A DNA stretch of 64,000 nucleotides, taken from positions 6,340,270 through 6,404,269 of the forward strand of contig NC_085094.1 in the NCBI RefSeq assembly GCF_963422355.1, given 5' to 3'. Source of the stretch: Corticium candelabrum (lineage: Eukaryota; Porifera; Homoscleromorpha; Homosclerophorida; Plakinidae). Of this stretch, positions 29,881 through 41,445 are shown one piece after another (positions within the stretch are counted from its first letter, which is position 1; every line of letters starts with the position of its first letter). The notes beneath the pieces were generated by a model, which saw only the letters and a program-made list of their open reading frames with translations, had not been told where the DNA came from and did no database searches. The translations under genes and the position numbers were made by a program.

Positions 29881-32800
29881 ACTGGATGGTATTGGCTGTT
29901 CATTGGTGCTTGTTTCCAATCTATATATGCTATGCATTCGAAGGAATTTCCTCACATTTGGTATTTCAAGTAGACTTGAATTGGCTGACCATTGAATTGC
30001 CCTACCATTAAGCGACACATTGGATCGAACATAGTGATGTTTACCCCAGATTTCACTGTTCAGATTCAGTTCAGTAGTTGCAGACAAATTCATATACCAC
30101 TTTCCAACGTTTGCCCATAGTGTAGCATTATGAGGTCTAACATCACTTGGCAGTTGGCAGGAAGCTGTGGCATTGACAAACACTTTTCCAACAGAACCAT
30201 TGACATGAAAGCGGTAGGGTCCCTCACATGTTCTGAGGTCGGATCTATTACATCCCTTGTTAAAGACAACTGATCCGTTTAGAAAGTATTTTCCAATGTC
30301 ACCGCTGAGATGTACAAGATGTGGCTTTGTGTAGTTTACTGGACGAAGGAGAGCTGTCCCATTGATGTACCATTTAGCAAAGGAACCATTGAAGTTCAGA
30401 TAGTGATGTTCATTTCTCGCCCTGTACACATACATTGAAACATTGCTGTACCACTTGTCCAGCTCACCCTTGACAGTAATGTTATATTCTCTACTTAGGT
30501 TTTGCTGGTGGAGGATGTGTGAGATCTTTTGAAAGAACCATGTCACATCGTTTATATTTGAAAATCCGTTTGAATAATTTGTGAAAAGATTAGGAACATT
30601 AATCTGGGCTAATCCACTAACTCTGTTTCTTCGATAGTTTACCGATACTCTCATGTTACTGTCAGATTTGTTCATGACCTGCAGATGAGTATTGGACTCA
30701 ACTGACCACTTATTCAGTGTGGTATTAATTGACCAGTGTGCTTGATTATCATCTGCAAGAATCAAAGATCCATTCATTATTGCATAGATTTTGCTGTTAA
30801 TGTGAGCATTGATATTTATTTTGTCAGGTTTTTCTTGATCCATTTGGTAAATGGCTGCTGAAAGATATGCAAACACTAAACCAACTGATCCATTGAGGTA
30901 TACATCACGGCGATTGAGGATATGAGGCAAGTCAATCATGAAATGACTTCCGATGTTTCCTTGTTCGTAAGATCCATTGAATCCCATTTGATATAGTTCA
31001 CATTCTGAAGCCGATTTGAAAAGTCCAGTCATATTGAGATAGTACTTTCCGAAAGAACCACCAACAATTACTGTGTGTGGTTCACTCTCACCACTCAGCA
31101 GGAGTTGTCCAGTAATATTGGCACGCCATTTACTTAGGTTGACAGTCATGTCATAAGTATGTGGTATTTGTTTATCGCCAATGAAAAGGTAGAATGACAA
31201 GTTGCCATTATAGAATTGTCTACGAGAACCTCGTAGTGCAGCCTGGTAGATACGATGCTTCCCAATGACCAGTGATGAATTGGCATTGATATGGGTAGTG
31301 TTTAGACCAAAACCTACAGTGAAATTGGCCAAACTAGAATTAAAGTTTGCATAGCTGTCAATGCTCAGTTGAGAACTGGCATTTACAATAACAACAGTGG
31401 ACGAGTTAGCAAGAGCACTGTTGAGAGAACCATTAATTATAAAACGCCTGTTTGCAAGGCTCCACCTCAGAGAACCATTGATAGACCTTCCAGCTCCAAC
31501 AGCATCTAGGCTAGCAGATGTTGAAACATTCCCAAGTTTGAATCCGCTTGTGGTAAAAGAGAAGACTATCTTGCTCATGTTGGCATTAGGTCGCTTTAGA
31601 GAGAGAGACATTGTTGCTGGACCAGCTGGTGGTAGCATAGGAGCAATAGGACGGTCAGATCTGTCGGCAGAGCTGAAGTTGACAAACATATCAAGGCCGA
31701 TGAGGTCATAAGATTTGATATGAATAGTATCCTGCAAGCAAACCAATGCAACTCTGCAACAACTTCTTACACAATGAATGACAAAGTTTTACCTTATCAG
31801 TGCGATCTGTTTGAAGCTCCTGAGACTTGCCATTAACTACTGCAGACTGACTGTAGCTGTAACCAACATGAATGAGAGATATAGACGTTATTTCTACTAC
31901 AAAAGCCCTACCTGGCATTGAAAATAACTGTCTCAGTTTCTGGCATTTCATGGATCGTAATGAATGTGGAATGGTTGCCATATATCACAGCAGAAACATT
32001 TTGATGAAACATCGAGCTGCACTCAGCAGAGAAGTTCAGTTGTGGTTTGTACTCATAGTCGTCAAGCAAAACTTGAACTGTTGTTGCCATGATGATCCTA
32101 GGAATGTAAAAGCAGAGTTACACGTGCAAGTGTGTAGATCATTATCATAGAAACCAAACTCAACAACACAACTACATTTTTGTTCCAGCATACAAACATG
32201 ACATGCAGATAACATTCAATCACAATGTGTTTTACTTGGGATGAATGTTGATGTATCCTTCAACAAAGTCTTTTTCTTCTTGATTAAACATCTTTGGTAA
32301 CCATTTTCGCCATCTGGCAGGAATCATTGCGAGTACAGGATGGTCATTGTGGTAGGTGGCATATGTAGAAAGGTTGAATCGTATGTGGCCAGCAGCAGCT
32401 ACAGTCAGATTAATTGGCATGCCAACAATGGTAGGAATAACTCTTCGAATGTCCAAGAAGCCGGCTGTGTGGTTGAAGTACACACTGTTACTGTGAAGCA
32501 AATAACTTCCACTGTTGAAGAAGTAGTTTACTATAGACTGAAATTCTCTTCGGAAAGGTCGATCTTTGGTAAAGAAATCAATAATGCGATTACGGGTTGT
32601 GTCAATTTTGGATAAATTTGTGTGTGGTCTAAAGTTATTCCACAAGACTTCATCGCCCATTGCTTTCAAGTAGACAGAAATGCTAGTGTTTTCATCGTGA
32701 GTACCACACAGGTGGTCATACGCATCTTTCTGTTCAAACAAGTAATAGATTAATATGGATAAGACATCAATTGCAAATAGAACACAATGGTTACAGCAAA

Positions 32801-35800
32801 TGATCCAAGGCGAAGGTAGCCTTCTGATCCCAGAAGCACAGTGCATAATAGTTTCTCAATGCCAGTGGCTCGCACACCAGCCTAACAAAATATTTAGTAT
32901 ACTAGACATGCACAAGTCTGTGCATGATGATTAGGCAACCTCCATAATATCCATGTCATATCCAAACAAATGAGCTCTTATCTTGCTTCTTGCAAAGCGC
33001 GGGATGCGACTCGCACTAGTTGACACATAATCAAGGGACAACGAAGCTCCCATAGCATCACGTGGCAGTGGGTTAAGCATATCTCCTAAAAAGAAAGAAC
33101 GGTTATTACCAGAGAATGGCTGATCTACACCCTTGTTCAACCACTTGCCCATCGACTTGTAATAGTGGAGGTAGTGCGATGAAAAGAACGAATGGCTTGC
33201 ACTTCTGCACTTTGCAAATGCGTTTGTCCATTTACCATGATAAAACACACTGGACCGTCTACATTCAAGACAGCAACCAAATACGCCAGTGATCGATAGC
33301 AAGTGATGTATTACTGTTTACAGATTTCTGAAAGATGGATCACGAGTGTGTTGTAGAGTTTTCAGGAAACTGCAGACGTAACTCAAGACTTCTGAGTTGT
33401 CTGATTCTCGAGAAACTTGCATCAGTGCTTGTCTCATTTGGTGACTTTGAACAAAGTCACGACGTACAACTTCCATGAATATTGCAAAAGCAGCCGTTCT
33501 TATTTCGTTTTCATTCCATCTTGCTAGGTACAGTCGAAGTGCAAGTTCACGAACCTAGAGCAAATTGAGTGCACAATTTGTATACACAATGTACTAATAC
33601 TAAAAACAATTTGTTCATACCCTCAATGGACTGTTCCTTCCTATTCGTTGCAGGGCATTAATAGCAGCAACTCGACCTTCAATCAATAATGTCTTTGTGT
33701 TTACATATTTTTCCAGCAATGAGATTGTCGTAGGAATTCCAGCATTTCCAAGAGCCTTAATGACATGAAGAGCTCGCTCCCAATGTGCACGGTACTTAAA
33801 CTGTCTGGGAAATTCTGATGGATTGTAGTCAAAAGGTAGTTTATGAAGTGCAGTTTCTGCCTCATGTATAAGATATTGAAGAGCCTACAGCAAACGATAC
33901 CAGCTCCAAATTTACAAACTTGCATCCTTGTTTTGATGATACCTTATCAATGTGCACTTGACAAGTATATGGATGGGATTCATGAACCCTGTTGATAACA
34001 GTACCCAGTGTAAGAGTGCTTTCACGACTGTCTAATTTCTCGGCCAGTTCCTACAAACAAATCACTCAATAAGAATCATTTTGCTACAGAATTATACTGT
34101 TATATATATATACTTTGTACTAAACTTATAAAATGTAATTTTTATTATAAAATCTATAGTTGTAAGTTATAAAATTAATTAAATAGCTATTTAATTCACC
34201 ATTAACTTAATTTACCAGAGTTAGCTCAAGTAGCCTGCATGGATTGGCAAATTGAATGGGTGCAGCAGCCAAGCTGAGTGCCAATGCTGTTTTTCGCGTC
34301 TTGATCAAATTGGACTTTGGTCTAGCCAATTCCACGATTAGATCAGTTGCAGCATTGGTGAAAACAAATGGCAAGGTATCGAGGAAAACAGAACTGCAAG
34401 CACAGAAAACAAAGCAATCATGACAATGAGTATGTCTGTCGTATCCAAATAGATTTAGTTTTACTCACAACTGCTTGTCATTATTCTGAACATTCGTCCT
34501 GAGTTCTCTGAGCTCCTTCAATCTCATCTCTCGCATTGCCGAGATCAATTGTAAGAACATGTGTGGAACAGCTTTTGGATCTGCAGTAGTTATTTGTTCA
34601 ATAAGGGATCTAGCATCCAACTTGGTGCTCAATGGTTCCGGTGAAGAAATGCTGTAGTTGAAGGACAGTTGTCTGTTGTCTCTGCCATTTACATTGATCA
34701 CAGAAACTAACCACGAATTACATCAATCAAGTCTAACTGTTAGTGATAATGATGGCAGTCAAAGTACCTGAACGATCGCACTCATCATTCACAAGCCAGA
34801 ATGTTTGGCTGCATTGACACCACAACTTTCATTCTAGACATGTAAGCTTACCAACAATAGCCACTTACTTGATGTGCGTAACAACATGGCCAGCTTCCTT
34901 GGTCAATGGAGCCAGTTCTTCAACTTGAATCAGCTCGGCCAACTTGATGTCACCCATACTGTTCAGTCTGTAGACAGCAGTCATAATTCCATACGCAAAC
35001 TTGGCCTCTTGAGTCTAATCACCAAGGCCTCATTGTTTCATTTTGAATCACAACATACATTTTCAAGCACCAACCTGACTTTGGACCATAATCGTGTGCT
35101 TGGGTCGACCCTCACATTTCTCAGTTTCTCTACGTTTCAGTATCTCAATTTCCTCTTCTGCGTGGGACTCTGTTATTTCAGTTGTGCATGTTCCTAAGAC
35201 ATCAACCTGAAATAATTCCAATTCAAAACACAAATTATATAAAACACGTTCAACAACTGTGGAAAATGTAGATAACCTCGTCAACCACTTGGACATTGTT
35301 CTCTCCTTTGGGACTAACTTGAAAGGCACTAATGATTCCTCTCTTTAAGTTCAGAATATGTTCTTCTTCACGAGGTTCAGGATAGATGGCAGTAACTTGA
35401 TCATTTTTCATGTCAAATGGCAGGACCCACTCGATTAACCGATTACACACTTCGGTGTCTTTAATGGAAGTAGCTTGAAGTGGAGCACTTGCACATTTAT
35501 GAATCTGCCAGTAGAGTACAGTTGCAGTGATCACACGGGAAAAGTATATCATAGGAGAGCTACCCTTAGTTGAAATTGATTTGACTCAGGAAAGGATGTC
35601 ACAGAAAATGTCATGTTCATCTGAACTCCGCTAACATTTTCTGAAGTGCCAGGAATCCCATTGTAAGCAACAACACGATATTCATATGTCAAAAGCCCTG
35701 CAACAGAATTTCAAATTTATACTTTGTAGCGGCTAGTGATGTGACTGTATCGTTTGCTTACTGTTACTGTTACAAGGAAGCCTTGAAACAATAGAGGCTA

Positions 35801-35911
35801 AAAACAACACATCTTTAGAATTAATCTTCCCCATTATTACATATACCATGCAGCTGTTTGCTTACTTCCTTGAGTCAAACCAACCAACACAACAGCCAAC
35901 AGGACCTGCAT
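29632..35911 (-). CDS. LLTP-B: large lipid transfer protein, paralogue of LLTP-A
   Basis: Exon 1 (35911-35866) encodes MQVLLAVVLVGLTQG, 46 nt and phase 1, as in LLTP-A. Next come a short exon with SRLPCN, then YEYRVVAYNGIPGTSENVSG, and NLKRGIISAFQVSPKGENNV of the lipid-binding barrel. The helical domain runs to about 33.3 kb (EIRTAAFAIFMEVVRRD), and the beta-sheet part (33.2-31.9 kb) contains DYVSTSASRIPRFARSKIRA and VIPTIVGMPINLTVAAAGHI. The last exon (31746-29632) encodes 704 residues of glycosylation-rich repeats colinear with LLTP-A, ending with a Cys-rich tail containing CSSGCETLYS. Long stretches match LLTP-A almost word for word, so the two copies arose by a fairly recent tandem duplication or exchange sequence. 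Role inferred: secreted lipoprotein carrier. There is no von Willebrand D domain. Confidence 0.9.
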
Positions 35912-36967
35912 GCCTGGTTGATGTGTTCACTGGAGTGGCGGCTGACAGAAAGAGGAGGATGTGGATGTACCTGTCATAAAAAGCAGCTCTCCTATCCTAA
36001 CAATGCTATCATGATGATTTAGCACCTAGAGCATACATGAGGTGAAGAACACACCCTCATTATTGCACAAGAAAGATGGGATTTGAAAAACCTACAGCCA
36101 TCTGCACGGTATCGACAGCTATATCTACATCTACAATACTGAGATGCTCAGTGAAGTATGTCTCCACCATGAATGTTCTTGGCTGTGTGCTAGCTCTTTG
36201 TTCTCTGTTTTAGCTGTAAGGGTTAGTTTGCATAATAAGCAAGTGACAAAGGCGTGCATGACCACTGAATTTTAGAGTGAGGAAGTAGGTCACTTGTTTT
36301 TGACACTTCATCAAATCTACTGGTGAACAATGACACTCTAGTAAATGGCAAAATATCTCTCAAAAAAAGGACACAACCCTCAAACTAAGAACAAAATAGG
36401 TCACAGTGATATTTAAAGAAGACAGCAAACAAGTAGAAAATGGCTCCTTTACAAAATACAGACAAATTATGCAACCTCTGATGAGATGACAATGTCATGT
36501 AAATTACTGTAAGATTATACACCCTACACAAACAATGGACCTAACTGTAAAATTTACTCAGAATCGATACCACACATCATCACTAGACTTGTGGAGCCAA
36601 TTAGGTTTCTGCCGTTCATTACTGTCTATCATGAGGCAGTTGCATTGCAAATACGTTTAAGCCTCGATCCACTGTTCTCCTCTAGTCCACCCTGCCAACT
36701 CCAACTATATTTGACACAAGAGTAAGGTGTCGCAAATGGTTTATACGGATTTGAGCTATCGAATACCACTAAACTGGACATGACTATTGAGAAATCAATA
36801 ATGGCAGCTTTGATTGAGCTCTAAACAATGGGTTTTACTGATGTGTTGCCTGAGGTCGCGCACTCTGGTCTGGAAGTTCGAGGCTACAAATATCATTACA
36901 CAAGAGTATGCAGCAACATACACAGTCATAGCTGTCAGTCATACGTACCACAACCAGGCTAGTCTGG
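35912..36967. other. LLTP-B upstream region
   Basis: No gene seen. About 60 bp upstream of the LLTP-B ATG the minus strand reads cttttttatgac-like sequence (near 35970), a possible weak TATA box. Confidence 0.4.
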
Positions 36968-37583
36968 CTAACAGTAAATCACTATTTCTTCTTCTTCTGT
37001 CGTGCAGCAAGCTGTCCCTATGACAATTTCGTAGAAAGAACTTGGGTTGTGTGTCTGAGTCAACAGTTGACTGCATGGGCAGCTCCATTGATCTTTCAAC
37101 ATCATACGATATCGATGATTGCCATACCAAATGATGCCTAGACAAGCCAATAGATACCTGTCCTAGATATATACAGACAATGTAAACAACTCATGAACGA
37201 CTAGTGCCTGTAGAAACTCAGTGTCCTGAAAATAGTTGACACAGCTATATTAATTAAAAAGCAAACGTTCTTTTGACCAGATAACTATACAATCACAATG
37301 TATCAGAGTCTCAAGCAGTCTATCTGATAGAAAGGTAAAAGGTTTACGTTTCTCACCTTTCACTAGCAAGTGAACTACAAGGCCACAAATCCATCATGAA
37401 AAACATCACGAGAAACATCAATAGGTGAGTGTTTGCGCATGCGTAGTCCACTTTTAAAGTTAGACTACCAAAGTAGCATCTTTCCGTGGTGTTTACTTGT
37501 GGTTGTCTAAATCTTTTGTAATTTCTATTTGATGAGAACGATGCTGATTGAAAGGTTGCACTGCAATGAACCAGGTTGGCCAT
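36968..37583 (-). CDS. Small two-exon gene, possible membrane protein
   Basis: Exon 1 (37583-37357) starts ATG and ends at a good donor (GAAAG|gtgaga). Exon 2 (37157-36968) follows the acceptor ctaggacag, and the split Arg codon is completed in frame, giving 138 residues. The sequence has a Ser/Arg-rich N-terminus, a hydrophobic segment around HLLMFLVMFFMMDLWP, and a second around YLLACLGIIWYG just after the junction. A Cys-containing part (WSCPCSQLL) and an acidic EEEE tail follow. I do not recognise the family. The phase-compatible join supports a real gene, but the 5' end could lie further upstream. Confidence 0.45.
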
Positions 37584-37713
37584 GGTCTAGATCTCTGCGT
37601 TTTCATGCATGTGCATGTCACATTGGTCGGCTGTACTTCGTTTCTGTACCTTTAGGGACACGGTGAAGGGCAGTCTTAACGGGGTTCCATACTCACACTG
37701 GTAAGTGGCTCGT

Positions 37714-37868
<155 letters not shown>

Positions 37869-38004
37869 ACGTGTAGGTAGCTGACATGTCTCTCCGGATG
37901 GTTTAATTAATTAATAAAAATTAAATTAATTAATTTATTGTCTAGCACACTCTCCACAGTTTGTACCGGAATTTTGTTTGTTTGTGCTATTACATGTATG
38001 TGCT

Positions 38005-39826
38005 CAGCGGCGTAGTCAGAGTCTGAGATTTGGGGGGCACACTGGAAAATTTTCTCAAATCTTTATTTCTACTCTTAATTTAACCGTTTACTTTTTCACT
38101 TGTTAAGCTTAATTCTTCTGTTTTTGTCTACTGCAGCAAACCTGCTTCCAAGTCTATCTTACTATAGACATATCTCAGGCTCCTATCTATGGTCAGAAGC
38201 GCTACTAGTAGGCTATATAATCTGTCTTGTCACATGCCAGCCCTAATTGCCTGTGTAGCCTTATCTTCTGCATTACGCGACAAGTCTGCAATAAACAGCA
38301 ATTTGTTGATTAGCTAATGCCCAATGTCCATGCAATTTATGTTTCAATATATCCGAACCTTCAATTTTGTATCCTGCGGAGTCTGTAATCGTCGAATCCT
38401 GGCATTTCTTACCAGACTCTGGGTCTCGATTGGGAACAACTAATCTGCTACTACTACGACACCGAAGCCCCAGACGCAGTGTGGATTGCAGCCCCAGATA
38501 TGCCGCCATCACAACTACATCTGATTCAGTACCGCCCCTTTCGGTCATGTTCCTAGCTAGGGACATGTTTCCTGTAATCTACTACGACGACAAAGTTACA
38601 AGTGTACTTTGTCGGCGTAGTAGATTACAGGAAACGACTGTAGCGTGGGATTATGCAGACAGCAGTCCAATGCATTGTAGAGGCATATGACGCATTGCAG
38701 CTTCAACTGGAAACCTGTGTATGCGTTCAAAGGTGTAAGATGCACTGCAAGTGCCATTTTTGATGTGCCATTTCACCGCTACACTTCCTAGCATAGCTGC
38801 AATCTCTTACGAACGTTCGGCAGCAGCCTAAACTTGCAGTGTCGACAAGTACAGAGGCTAGAACAACGCCAAAGTCCAATTAAAATCTCAGTTCCTAGCT
38901 ACTATCATTTTAGTATGATACGTGTTGAAGAATTTGATTACATACTTACTTCCGCGGTACCGACCAGATGTAGTGGTGATGGCAGCGCATCCGGGGCTGC
39001 AATCCACACTGCGTCTGGGACGAGGCTTCGAGGCTGTAGGAGAATGAACGATTTCAACAGCAGTTTCTGGTTGGTATAGTGCTGTAGAAACCGTATATGG
39101 TGTAATATCGTTGTCTGACAGTAAATGTTCCTCTGTTAATTTCATCTGTACAATGCACTGAAAATGAAGTAGAGCAGTAGTACAAGCATTTTGTGACAAA
39201 TTTTGAGTCAACCTTAATTAAACTAATTGCAACACAAACTTTTCAAGCGTTTCGTATACAGAAAAGTGTCTTCTATAACATCCTCAAAGTCTTAACTTAA
39301 GGAATATCTGCAGGGGAAAGTGTCAAAAAGTGGTCATACACTGACATACTTGTTTATGGTCAAACCATATAAAGTCTGTACTACAGCCATGCATGATCAG
39401 CAACTAGACGCCTACTGCCCCATATGCATGACCTATAGGCCATGAACTATGACTGACTTACCGCTTAGGCTTAAAGAAAGATTATATACTGTCCTTTCTG
39501 TGTCACTTCCGGGAAGCCTGTTTTCTTGAATTTGCATTAGACAAAGCCAAGAGGTCGCATTACGAACGCGCGCTAATGTTGATTGATGGCACGTGACAAC
39601 AGGGTTAGGCAATTTACTGTATGGAAAATAGAAGCGATTTAATTAATATTATTGTAATCAGCATCATTATCATCATTGTCATGGGCATTAGCAATCGCTA
39701 ATGGCTAGCTAAATCTAGAATTTGAAAATATTGGTTGCAATTTGCAAACTATAGGATCAAAATTTAAAAAGTAGCCAAATTTTGGGGGCACATGCCCCCA
39801 GCAGGCCCCCCATAGCTACGCCACTG
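38005..39826. mobile_element. hAT-like non-autonomous element with internal inverted repeats
   Basis: The left end is cagcggcgtagtcagag; the right end is catagctacgccactg, whose complement cagtggcgtagctatg matches the left over its first bases. Both ends carry G-rich ggggggcac-type sequence just inside. The 7-bp direct repeat atgtgct flanks both sides (37998-38004 and 39827-39833). No transposase is encoded. Inside are an inverted repeat (38461-38534 with 38953-39030) and a perfect-looking hairpin at 38567-38635. Confidence 0.75.
38567..38635. repeat. Hairpin inside the hAT-like element
   Basis: Thirty-base arms (gtttcctgtaatctactacg and following, against its complement ending gtagattacaggaaac) with one mismatch and a 9-10 base loop. 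Confidence 0.93.
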
Positions 39827-41445
39827 ATGTGCTGCACTTCCAGTGGAATGATATAGCTAATCTAGCCTCAGAAAATGTCAAGCAAAGTGAATTTTTCGTT
39901 ACAGATGTAGGGTCGCTTTTACTTTAAGTATTTATAGATATTGGCCAGCGCAAGTGTTGTACGTGACTGTGCTAATCTCTGTGCTCAGACAAATTATAAT
40001 TCGCGAGAGTGGAGTCAAGGTGACAAACAGCTGTTTCTGTACTGACTAAATGTAGCTGAATTGGGAAGTTGTTTTTTCAGCATACTTAGATTTAGATACT
40101 ATATATGTTAGGTTGTCTTTCTTTGTGCTGTCAGTGCCATCGCTAGCTGTGACATATAAGGTAAGCAATGTGCCATTGAGGTGTTCCTGACTATGGAGAC
40201 TGTTGGGCGGTTGCATGCTTTTGGGACTCATAGCATGTTTGGGACGCCAAGGTTTAGTTACAACTCGGAGGCTTCACATATCTATTTTACGTATCGACCC
40301 CCTTTCAATATCTGTTGCCCACAGGGGTACGTCAGATAAACGATTATTCACTGTTGACAACCTTTATAGTGTGCACTAGGTATGCTTCCTCTCCCATGGT
40401 TTTTGGTTCTATTGTTTGTCAAACTTGGAGATATGAAATGTGACTGAGTATTATGACACGTGACAATAGGCTATATTAAAGATTGGCACAGTCATGCTAA
40501 TGATTGTCAAAATGCATTTGCAAGTAAGAATGAACTGTGAATATTTTTATTTCAGAAATCGAATGTAGGAACAAGTACCAAGAAATTGTGAGCACAACGT
40601 TAATAGCAGTGTGGGCAGTTTTTTTCGTGTGAACTATATTTCAGACTACTGTATTTGCTTAAGTAATAATGGTAAGAAGTTTTCAGACGTTTGTCCCACT
40701 CTTATGTACTGTACCAGTTCTATCAACATGACATACATCTGATCATGAACGGTGTGAAATAGGCAATGCTTATCAGAATGAGTTTCATTAACTTGAGGCA
40801 TGCATGCACTAAGGTTGCAGTAAGACCATGCCGACTTGCCAACTCGGTGATAGAGGGATGTGGGCAGTATTATTACTTTGTGTAGGTCCTTAGTTACAGT
40901 GAACGGTTAGTGAGAAAACAATTACAGTCTACATATAACTGGGGTAGAAGTAAATGAGCAAAACGACTGGATAACAGCTGAGGGTTTAGCACTTTAGTGC
41001 AGCTTATGATGTTCCAAAGTATACATCCAATCACTCTGAAAACAGTGGAGTGTATGAAGTAGGCATAATGTTAGGACTCTTAGCCTACGAGTGGTTTATT
41101 AATAAGTTGTCTCACTCAGAAATGCCCTTGTGTACCATAACATCTGCTATAGCATATTGTCGTCCAGTTTCAGTTTGTAGATGAGCAACTAGAATGAGAG
41201 GGGATAATGTACCGGTGTGTTGCACGCTGAATGGAGGATATCATATTATGCCATTTAAAGTGATACTATTTCAAACGTGCAATGTCCCATCATGCCAACA
41301 CTGGAATGAATTCAATTGCAATGCATCATAGTCTAACACAACACTGAAACAATATATGGTGCTAAAATGCGTCCCATGTCCGCGCAACCGTTTCACATCG
41401 TCATACTGTCTGCAACATCCTATAACAACTTACTATCGAGGTATT
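39827..41445. other. No gene recognised between hAT-like element and LLTP-C
   Basis: AT-rich sequence with a few short ORFs. A 61-residue minus-strand frame near 40046-40231 is discussed among rejected items. The 3'UTR of LLTP-C must start here. Confidence 0.5.

Noticed and set aside
40046-40231. Minus-strand frame containing GTLLTLYVTASDGTD, reminiscent of a cadherin repeat strand
   Set aside because: Only one strand-like motif, no DxNDN calcium motif, no flanking exons. It could be a decayed fragment but is not enough to annotate.
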